Shown piece by piece: positions 1 to 4,334 of a stretch of 5,358 bases of DNA. This stretch comes from an uncultured Verrucomicrobiota bacterium (GTDB lineage Bacteria > Verrucomicrobiota > Kiritimatiellia > RFP12 > UBA1067). The notes under the pieces are model-generated. The model worked only from the letters and a program-made list of their open reading frames with translations. It was not told where the DNA came from and searched no databases. Location of the stretch: contig CALCDB010000191.1 of the NCBI GenBank assembly GCA_937901395.1, positions 1 through 5,358 on the forward strand, given 5' to 3'. Every line of letters begins with the position of its first letter. Position 1 is the first letter of the stretch. The translations under genes and the position numbers were made by a program.

Positions 1-912
1 CGTCTTCTTCGCCTCGAACTTCGCCAATATCTCCCCAATGCTGTTCCCGTACTTGCGCTTCAACTTGTTCACGGTCGTGAGTCGCTCATCCAACGCCTCC
101 ATGCTCTCCTCGCCCGCCTCCGACCTGCTCGCCTCCTCCGCTACCTTGCGCGATAACTCCTGCATGCGAATCGTCAGCTCCTCCGCCTCGCTCGCCCACT
201 CCTTCGCCACCGGAAAATGCCTCGCCATTTGGGAGAACTTCGGTTGCAGACGAATCATCATCTCCGCCGCTCCCCTGTCGCCGCCCAATATCTCCGTGAT
301 CTCGTTCGCCGCCTCCACCATCTCCATCGCATGCGCCGCTCTGGCGTGACGCTCCACGATCGTCTCGTCCTCCTCCGTAAGCCCCGCCGCCTCAATCTCG
401 TTCACCTGATATCGCAATAACTCCAGTTCGTCCTCTCCCCCCGCCTGCAACAACTCCTCCTGCGCCTTCTTGAGCGCTACCGTCTCCTCCCATGCCTTCG
501 CATATATCTCCGTCGAAATGCCGCCGAACTTGTCCAGCGTCAGCCGCTGAAAGCCCTCCTCCGCCAATTGTTGATTCGCGGTCGGCCCATGCATATCGAC
601 AAGGCTCGTCCCCAACTTCCTCAACTCCCCAATCGTCACGCTCTCCTCGTTCACCCACGCTCTCGATCTTCCCTGCGCCGATAAAGTCCGCCGAATTACC
701 ACCTCGCCGAAATCCGCCTCGACCTCCGCCTCCTTCGCGCCGTCACGGACGACGGATGCGTCCGCCCGACCGCCCAAAACGAGACCAAGCGCACCCATTA
801 GGACGGATTTTCCCGCGCCAGTCTCGCCCGTGAGGACATTCAGCCCCGGCGCGAACTCCGCTTCCGCCTTCTCGACTACCGCAAGATTCGAAACTGTAAG
901 CTTCTTTAGCAT
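1..912 (-). CDS. recN: DNA repair protein RecN, N-terminal part (cut by the left window edge)
   Basis: RecN is an SMC-like ATPase that acts early in recombinational repair of double-strand breaks. The frame is open from the ATG at 910-912 to base 1, giving 304 codons of a protein that is usually about 550 residues, so the C-terminal half lies outside. Visible: the family opening MLKKLTVSNLAVVEKAE, Walker A GETGAGKS at residues 29-36, the RecN-typical GLVLGGRADASVVRDGA at about 43-59, VDMHGP at 105-110 where most RecN have a HGQH motif, then a Glu/Ala-rich coiled-coil region with LLRYQVNEIEA and LKRKYGNSIGEIL. The ATG at 912 fits the family start. An in-frame GTG at 919-921 is the only alternative, because an in-frame TAG lies at 928-930. 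GGGAG touches the ATG with no spacing, so there is no good Shine-Dalgarno. No own promoter is seen; it probably reads through from the tRNA promoter at 1146-1175. Codon use is strongly GAG/GCG biased. Confidence 0.95.
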   Translation of the reverse strand, partial: MLKKLTVSNLAVVEKAEAEFAPGLNVLTGETGAGKSVLMGALGLVLGGRADASVVRDGAKEAEVEADFGEVVIRRTLSAQGRSRAWVNEESVTIGELRKLGTSLVDMHGPTANQQLAEEGFQRLTLDKFGGISTEIYAKAWEETVALKKAQEELLQAGGEDELELLRYQVNEIEAAGLTEEDETIVERHARAAHAMEMVEAANEITEILGGDRGAAEMMIRLQPKFSQMARHFPVAKEWASEAEELTIRMQELSRKVAEEASRSEAGEESMEALDERLTTVNKLKRKYGNSIGEILAKFEAKKT

Positions 913-917
913 CTCCC

Positions 918-952
918 GCACTAGGCACTAAGCACTAGGCACTCTGCACTAA
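918..952. repeat. Five tandem copies of a 7-bp unit (GCACTNN; AGTGCNN on the coding strand)
   Basis: GCACT occurs at 918-922, 925-929, 932-936, 939-943 and 946-950, exactly 7 bases apart. The two variable bases are AG, AA, AG, CT and AA. The array fills nearly all of the space between tRNA-Gly (3' end at 955) and the recN ATG (912), and its last unit overlaps the possible GTG start at 919-921. Because 7 is not a multiple of 3, a change in copy number would alter leader length and the frame of the GTG triplets carried in each unit. Function is unknown; it could be a neutral simple repeat, a small dispersed repeat or a leader element. Confidence 0.9.
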
Positions 953-954
953 AT

Positions 955-1028
955 TGGAGCGGGCGATGGGAATCGAACCCACGTAAGAAGCTTGGGAAGC
1001 TCCTATTCTGCCATTGAATTACGCCCGC
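955..1028 (-). tRNA. tRNA-Gly, anticodon CCC
   Basis: A full cloverleaf folds on the minus strand: acceptor GCGGGCG/CGCCCGC, D arm ATTC/GAAT, anticodon stem GGAGC/GCTTC with loop TTCCCAA (anticodon CCC, reads GGG), a 4-base variable loop, T stem GTGGG/CCCAT with loop TTCGATT, discriminator U, and encoded CCA at 955-957. Length is 74 nt with CCA. It lies 12 bases behind tRNA-Ser and is probably cut from the same precursor, with recN starting 42 bases further on. Confidence 0.97.
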
Positions 1029-1040
1029 AGAATAAACGTT

Positions 1041-1132
1041 TGGCGGAGAGAGAGGGATTCGAACCCCCGATACCCTTGCGGGTATGCATGATTTCGAGTC
1101 ATGTGCATTCAACCAGGCTCTGCCATCTCTCC
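1041..1132 (-). tRNA. tRNA-Ser, anticodon CGA
   Basis: A class II tRNA of 92 nt including encoded CCA (1041-1043). Acceptor GGAGAGA/TCTCTCC, a 3-bp D stem GCA/TGC, anticodon stem CATGA/TCATG with loop CTCGAAA (anticodon CGA, reads UCG), a long variable arm TACCC-GCAA-GGGTA, T loop TTCGAAT and discriminator G, all as expected for serine. It is the first gene behind the promoter at 1146-1175, with a predicted leader of only about 7 nt. Confidence 0.97.
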
Positions 1133-1145
1133 AGCAATTGTGCGT

Positions 1146-1175
1146 AGTATATCATATCCATCTCCCTCCCGTCAA
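1146..1175 (-). promoter_or_regulatory. Strong sigma70-type promoter for tRNA-Ser, tRNA-Gly and probably recN
   Basis: On the minus strand the -35 TTGACG (1170-1175) is followed by an 18-bp spacer and the -10 TATACT (1146-1151), with TGA just before it (extended -10). The bases after the -10 are ACGCA, as in the tRNA-Met promoter. The predicted start is near 1139. It lies in the gap between the gph stop and tRNA-Ser, where no terminator was found. Confidence 0.85.
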
Positions 1176-1204
1176 TCCCCAACCAACTGGGCGAGAAACG
1201 TCTA

Positions 1205-1879
1205 TCACTTTAATTGGGTAGGCAAAATGTCTAAGTCGGCAAGGACATTCAGTAGTTCATCAAAATGCCTTATCCTCGCCGTATAACGAGAATCGTTGAG
1301 TTTACCGAACCCATACTCGCAGAACACGCCCTTGACCCCTGCGTTGCTCGCGCACTGCATATCAGTCCAGCTATCGCCAACCATCCAATCATCGCCCGAG
1401 AGCTCGTGACCGTTAAGACGCATGGCGCATTCATATAGGGAATTTGCGCTTGGTTTTAGTTCAACCCCATCACCACCCGCGACAATCGCCGCTCCGAACA
1501 AATCGGATAGGCCGAACTTCTCAAGAATCAACTTGACTGCAAAATTCGGTTTGTTGGTGTTGATGCCAAGCAGCCATCCCCGCGCCTTCAATTCATTCAA
1601 AGTTCCTATTACCCCTGGGTACGGCACAATCTGCTCACAGCAATGTTCGGCATAATGAGTTTTAAATATCTGCCATAACTTTTCGAATGGAAGTCGTGCT
1701 TCCGGAATCGTATGTGAAAGCAGATGACGCGCCCCTTGTCCGACATATCCAACGACTATATCTTCATCCAATTCCTTGAACCCCAAATCCCGCCGCGTAT
1801 GATTCACAGTTTGCGCAAGATCCTTACGTGTATCAAATAGCGTACCATCGACATCAAAAAATATTGCGTTCATTTCCAT
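1205..1879 (-). CDS. HAD-superfamily hydrolase, phosphoglycolate-phosphatase-like
   Basis: A 224-residue cytoplasmic HAD phosphatase of subfamily IA size. Motif I is FFDVDGTLFDT with the nucleophile Asp9 and general acid Asp11; motif II is GINTNK with Thr108; motif III is Lys142 in ELKPSAN; motif IV is GDSWTD with Asp169 and Asp173, which hold Mg2+. The helical cap at about residues 15-90 agrees with Gph/PGP proteins, which hydrolyse 2-phosphoglycolate, but related members act on pyrophosphate, nucleotides or sugar phosphates, so the substrate is open. Two ATGs are possible (1879 and 1873); neither has a clear Shine-Dalgarno. The gene begins 13 bases after the CCA of tRNA-Met, with no promoter between, so it is probably transcribed from the tRNA promoter at 1989-2018. 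The stop is TGA at 1205-1207. Confidence 0.9.
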   Translation of the reverse strand: MEMNAIFFDVDGTLFDTRKDLAQTVNHTRRDLGFKELDEDIVVGYVGQGARHLLSHTIPEARLPFEKLWQIFKTHYAEHCCEQIVPYPGVIGTLNELKARGWLLGINTNKPNFAVKLILEKFGLSDLFGAAIVAGGDGVELKPSANSLYECAMRLNGHELSGDDWMVGDSWTDMQCASNAGVKGVFCEYGFGKLNDSRYTARIRHFDELLNVLADLDILPTQLK

Positions 1880-1892
1880 CGCAAGTAAGGAA

Positions 1893-1968
1893 TGGTGGCG
1901 AGAAAGGGGATCGAACCCTTGACCTTAGGCTTATGAGTCCTGCGCTCTACCAACTGAGCTATCTCGCC
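1893..1968 (-). tRNA. tRNA with CAT anticodon, probably elongator tRNA-Met
   Basis: A 76-nt gene including encoded CCA (1893-1895). Acceptor GGCGAGA/TCTCGCC, D arm GCTC/GAGC with loop AGTTGGTA, anticodon loop CTCATAA, T stem AAGGG/CCCTT with loop TTCGATC, discriminator A. The paired G1-C72 end excludes an initiator tRNA. The anticodon stem CAGGA/GCCTA has only three proper pairs, with mismatches at 27-43 (C/A) and 31-39 (A/G). A tRNA-Ile2 with lysidine-modified CAU cannot be excluded by eye. Confidence 0.93.
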
Positions 1969-1988
1969 AATTTGGTTAACGAATGCGT

Positions 1989-2018
1989 ATTATATCAAAT
2001 TCATCCGTTGAAAGTCAA
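1989..2018 (-). promoter_or_regulatory. Consensus sigma70-type promoter for tRNA-Met and probably gph-like gene
   Basis: On the minus strand: -35 TTGACT (2013-2018), an 18-bp spacer, -10 TATAAT (1989-1994) with a preceding TGA (extended -10), then ACGCATT. The predicted start is near 1982, giving a leader of about 14 nt before the tRNA 5' end at 1968. It lies just past the yqeY stop codon at 2036-2038. Confidence 0.88.
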
Positions 2019-2035
2019 TGCTACCGGCGAATTTA

Positions 2036-2485
2036 TTATGGCAGATTCGCACCTACCAATTTGGATACCAGCTTTCCGTCCGCCTGCCCCTTGACGCGAG
2101 CCATTACTTCTTTCATAACTCTGCCCATATCCTTCTTCGAGGTAGCCCCGAGATCGGCGATTGCCGCTTTTACGATATTGGCCACATCTTCTTCGGAAAG
2201 TTGCGCTGGCAGATATGTCTTTAAAATCGCCATCTCCGCCTTCTCGCCTTCGGAGAGTTCCGCCCTGCCGGCCGCCTCGAATTGAGCTATCGATTCCTCG
2301 CGCTGCTTAACCCCCTTCGCGATTACGCCGATTACCGTATCGTCCGTCATCTCTTTGCCGGCGTTGACGGTGAGGTCTTTCACCTTGGCGATTATTCCGC
2401 GCAGGGTATTGACCTTCGCCATTTCATGGGCCTTCATCGCCCCTTTCATATCATCCATCAATTTGTCGAACATCTCGCATGCCAT
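2036..2485 (-). CDS. yqeY: GatB/YqeY-domain protein
   Basis: A 149-residue all-helical protein of the YqeY family, about full family length. This is the free-standing form of the tRNA-binding helical domain found at the C-terminus of GatB (the Glu/Asp-tRNA amidotransferase subunit); its own role is not settled. Recognisable are the opening MFDKLMDDMKGAMKA, LRGIIAKVKD, EAAGRAELSEGEKAE at about residues 70-84, the LKTYLPAQLSEE turn, and the conserved C-terminus KKDMGRVMKEVMARVKGQAD then GKLVSKLV. The start at 2485 is fixed by AAGGAG placed 8 bases upstream; a later ATG at residue 5 is less likely. It has its own extended -10 promoter and lies 40 bases after sir2, so it may also receive read-through. 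Confidence 0.95.
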   Translation of the reverse strand: MACEMFDKLMDDMKGAMKAHEMAKVNTLRGIIAKVKDLTVNAGKEMTDDTVIGVIAKGVKQREESIAQFEAAGRAELSEGEKAEMAILKTYLPAQLSEEDVANIVKAAIADLGATSKKDMGRVMKEVMARVKGQADGKLVSKLVGANLP

Positions 2486-2493
2486 ATCTATAT

Positions 2494-2499
2494 CTCCTT
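2494..2499 (-). promoter_or_regulatory. Ribosome binding site of yqeY (AAGGAG)
   Basis: AAGGAG ends 8 bases before the ATG at 2483-2485 and decides the start of yqeY. It shows that the organism uses canonical Shine-Dalgarno sites, which contrasts with their absence at gph and recN. Confidence 0.85.
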
Positions 2500-2512
2500 A
2501 TTGGATATCGGT

Positions 2513-2521
2513 ATTATACCA
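2513..2521 (-). promoter_or_regulatory. Extended -10 promoter of yqeY
   Basis: The minus strand reads TGGTATAAT, a perfect -10 (2513-2518) with the TGn extension. At 17 bp further upstream there is only CGCCAA, so no proper -35; extended -10 promoters can work without one. The region overlaps the end of sir2 (stop at 2526-2528). The -10 sits in an 11-bp palindrome (2510-2520). The predicted start is near 2506. Confidence 0.65.
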
Positions 2522-2525
2522 CTTT

Positions 2526-3278
2526 TTAACCCATTTTGGCGAGAAGCATCTCGCCAAATGTTCTTAAGTCTTCATATCGCGCAAAGGCGTATTCGTCAAG
2601 CGAAGTAGGTTGCGCATTGACGATTATCACCTCACCTCCCGCCTGTAGGGTGAGGCGCGGTAGCCCCGCCGCCGGAAAGACCGTAAGCGAAGTTCCCAAC
2701 ACCAACATTACATCAGCGCGAATCGCCAACGATTGGGCGGATGAAAAAGCCGCCTCCGGCAGCGACTCGCCGAAGAATGTGACATCCGGCTTGTACACGC
2801 CTCCGCACTTGCAACGAGGCACGTCATGTGCGCTCATGTTACTCGGCTTGTTCTTGAGCATTTCAAGTATATCGGAATAGGCCTTCGCATCTCCGCAAAC
2901 TCGACAATGATGCAACATCGGCGAGCCGTGCACTTCATATACGTTGCTTGATCCCGCCCTTTGATGTAGCATATCTATATTCTGCGTCGCGATGCCACGC
3001 AAGATGCCCTTATCCTCAAGCGCCTTTAATGCCTGATGAACGACATTGGGCTGATACTTGTTCAATCCGTAAATGAGTTCTCTGCAACCATTGTAATAAA
3101 TCGAAGGATCTCGCTCGAACCAATCGATGTCGAATATGCGTTCCGCATCGCGCTGACGATACAATCCCTCTGGACCGCGAAAGTCGGGAATCCCCGAAAG
3201 CGTCGAAATGCCCGCCCCCGTCAAGACGCCAAGTCGCTTTGCGCTTAAAACCTTGTCAACGATTTCATCCAACTTCAT
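2526..3278 (-). CDS. Sir2-family NAD-dependent protein deacylase (sirtuin)
   Basis: A 250-residue sirtuin, close to the usual bacterial length. It removes acyl groups from lysine using NAD+, giving nicotinamide and O-acyl-ADP-ribose. Visible from the ATG at 3278: GAGIS (21-25), PDFRG (31-35), TQNID (98-102), catalytic His118 in EVHGS, a zinc site of Cys125, Cys128, Cys156 and Cys158 (CxxC then CxC), KPDVTFFGESLP (163-174), GTSLTVFPAAGLP (195-207) and IIVNAQPT (218-225). All catalytic and zinc residues are present. The frame is open to an upstream ATG at 3398, but that extension lies inside the preceding gene and has no sirtuin homology. GGAG 7 bases before the ATG at 3278 supports the chosen start, which overlaps the DUF5672 stop as ATGA, so translation is probably coupled. 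Targets are unknown; CobB-like regulation of acetylated enzymes is the family precedent. Confidence 0.95.
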   Translation of the reverse strand: MKLDEIVDKVLSAKRLGVLTGAGISTLSGIPDFRGPEGLYRQRDAERIFDIDWFERDPSIYYNGCRELIYGLNKYQPNVVHQALKALEDKGILRGIATQNIDMLHQRAGSSNVYEVHGSPMLHHCRVCGDAKAYSDILEMLKNKPSNMSAHDVPRCKCGGVYKPDVTFFGESLPEAAFSSAQSLAIRADVMLVLGTSLTVFPAAGLPRLTLQAGGEVIIVNAQPTSLDEYAFARYEDLRTFGEMLLAKMG

Positions 3279-3964
3279 AGCTTTACTCCATGTATACCGA
3301 ATGGGTTCAGATCCCTCGGCCTTGAGACCCTTCCGCCAAGGGAATCGTATGAGAAGCGAAACGCCTCCCGTTCGGATGGAAAACGAAAGCGAAACCAAGT
3401 TGAAGGCAGCAACCGCAAGAGCGTGGTGTAATAGAAATCTTCGCCAAGATGCCGATGATCCTCTGGCATGAATTTAGAAAAGAACGAATACCACTTTCGC
3501 GAAGCGTGCTCGCAAAGACGACGCGTGCGAAGGGAAAAGCCGCCATTGTACGAGCCCAAACCCAATTTGTATGCTATCTTGCGCTTCCAACCATCCGAAA
3601 TTATTGGCGCGCCGATGAAATCATACTTGCCAACGAACTCGTCAAGACCAGCGCGAATCGGATATCCGTCATCTTGAATTATCAAAACGTTCTCGGTGCT
3701 GAAACGCATGTACAATTTGCGGATGCAATCAAGCGACATCGTTTTTATGTTACCCGGTATGAGTTCCGGCTCTATCTGCACTTCCACTTCCGAATTCGCC
3801 TCTGCGAACGATCGAAGCTCGTCGAAATAATGCGAGGCTACGATTACCGTCTTGAGTCGCCCAACGAACTTCCAGGTGCGTTCAATCGAAGCGCGTATTC
3901 TCGCGAATGCCGATGCCTCGTCGCCCGCTTTCGGAAATGTATATGTGAGTATGGTGACGTCCAT
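3275..3964 (-). CDS. DUF5672-type glycosyltransferase-like protein
   Basis: A 229-residue protein without signal peptide or membrane segment, resembling the DUF5672 family (glycosyltransferase-A-like proteins found in polysaccharide and glycan loci, function mostly untested). Counted from the ATG at 3964: VLIIQDDGYP with a candidate metal-binding QDD (97-99), KYDFIGAPII, NGGFSLR (140-146), GEDFYY (174-179) and the C-terminal NPFGIHG (220-226). The recognition is by motif order and is tentative at family level. Two in-frame ATGs exist (3976 and 3964). I chose 3964 because GGTGAT at 3968-3973 matches the extended anti-Shine-Dalgarno complement at suitable spacing and the strand-opening MDVTILTYTF fits; 3976 has no site. 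It follows rbfA by 19 bp and overlaps sir2 by 4 bp. No sugar-polymer genes are nearby to suggest a substrate. Confidence 0.8.
   Translation of the reverse strand: MDVTILTYTFPKAGDEASAFARIRASIERTWKFVGRLKTVIVASHYFDELRSFAEANSEVEVQIEPELIPGNIKTMSLDCIRKLYMRFSTENVLIIQDDGYPIRAGLDEFVGKYDFIGAPIISDGWKRKIAYKLGLGSYNGGFSLRTRRLCEHASRKWYSFFSKFMPEDHRHLGEDFYYTTLLRLLPSTWFRFRFPSEREAFRFSYDSLGGRVSRPRDLNPFGIHGVKL
3286..3289 (-). promoter_or_regulatory. Ribosome binding site of sir2 (GGAG)
   Basis: GGAG lies 7 bases before the ATG at 3276-3278, inside the last codons of the DUF5672 gene (its HGVKL end). It fixes the sirtuin start and, with the ATGA overlap, points to coupled translation of the two genes. Confidence 0.7.
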
Positions 3965-3967
3965 ATC

Positions 3968-3973
3968 ATCACC
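3968..3973 (-). promoter_or_regulatory. Probable ribosome binding site of the DUF5672 gene (GGTGAT)
   Basis: GGTGAT matches the 3' part of the full anti-Shine-Dalgarno complement (AAGGAGGTGAT). Placed 3 bases before the ATG at 3964 it corresponds to a normal spacing when aligned on that complement. It is the reason for preferring 3964 over the ATG at 3976. Confidence 0.5.
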
Positions 3974-3983
3974 CATTGCGGAA

Positions 3984-4334
3984 TCAGCTCGGCGGCAAGG
4001 TGTTCAAGATCGCCAAAACCTCATCGCCCTTTTCGAGCGAACGATCAAGCTGGAAAGTAAGTTTCGGCGTGAACTTAAGCCGCACTTCGCGGTTTATCGC
4101 GGCTTGGAAACGTCGCGCATGGTGCTTAAGATGCTGCATCGCCAATTCCTTCAGATGATCATCTCCGAATACCGATACCTTGACCGTCGCATCGCGCAAA
4201 TCCTTGCCGCAATCCACCTCGGTAACCGTAATCAAGCCAGGTTGCACGGAATCGCCCTGCATAACCGAGAACATATTCTCGGCTATTACCCGCCTTAGGA
4301 GTGAATTAACCCGCTCTAATCTATCCACGCCCAT
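3984..4334 (-). CDS. rbfA: 30S ribosome-binding factor A
   Basis: A 116-residue RbfA, the usual size. RbfA has a single KH-type fold and binds the immature 30S subunit at helix 1/helix 45 of 16S rRNA during late maturation and cold adaptation. Visible: RLERVNSLLRRVIAE at the N-terminus, ITVTEVDCGKDLRDATVKVSVFG (in the central sheet, about residues 35-57) and the C-terminal LKFTPKLTFQLDRSLEKG, all family hallmarks. The frame stays open upstream to 4493, but that stretch is inside infB in another frame and is not RbfA-like. The start ATG at 4332-4334 shares its A with the infB stop (TAATG), typical of translational coupling, and there is no strong Shine-Dalgarno. The infB-rbfA order is widely conserved in bacteria. 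Confidence 0.96.
   Translation of the reverse strand: MGVDRLERVNSLLRRVIAENMFSVMQGDSVQPGLITVTEVDCGKDLRDATVKVSVFGDDHLKELAMQHLKHHARRFQAAINREVRLKFTPKLTFQLDRSLEKGDEVLAILNTLPPS

Noticed and set aside
392..833. Open frames of about 90-110 codons on both strands inside recN
   Set aside because: Low-complexity Gly/Arg or Pro/Ser/Arg translations produced by the skewed composition of recN in other frames.
918..952. Heptamer array as a CRISPR remnant
   Set aside because: Units of 7 bp with two variable bases have no spacers of CRISPR length and no cas genes are near.
921..1112. 63-codon minus-strand open frame across tRNA-Ser and tRNA-Gly
   Set aside because: It translates tRNA sequence (SGVRIPLSPP and RGFDSHRP strings are well-known products of translating tRNA genes) and then the heptamer repeat.
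955..1132. tRNA genes as attachment sites of an integrated element
   Set aside because: No integrase, no duplicated tRNA 3' end and only housekeeping genes on both sides within the window.
1828..2094. 88-codon plus-strand open frame
   Set aside because: It runs antisense through the CAT tRNA (GEKGDRTLDLRLMSPALYQLSY-like string, a common false protein) and the ends of gph and yqeY.
2526..3278. Sirtuin as part of an anti-phage system (Thoeris or SIR2-HerA type)
   Set aside because: It is a stand-alone, zinc-containing deacylase of ordinary length with no HerA, TIR or other defence partner beside it.
3279..3398. 40-residue N-terminal extension of the sirtuin
   Set aside because: Lies inside the DUF5672 coding region, has no family similarity, and a GGAG site supports the start at 3278.
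3449..4060. 203-codon plus-strand open frame opposite the DUF5672 gene
   Set aside because: Long, but its translation resembles no family and it is fully antisense to a better supported gene with motifs and coupled neighbours.
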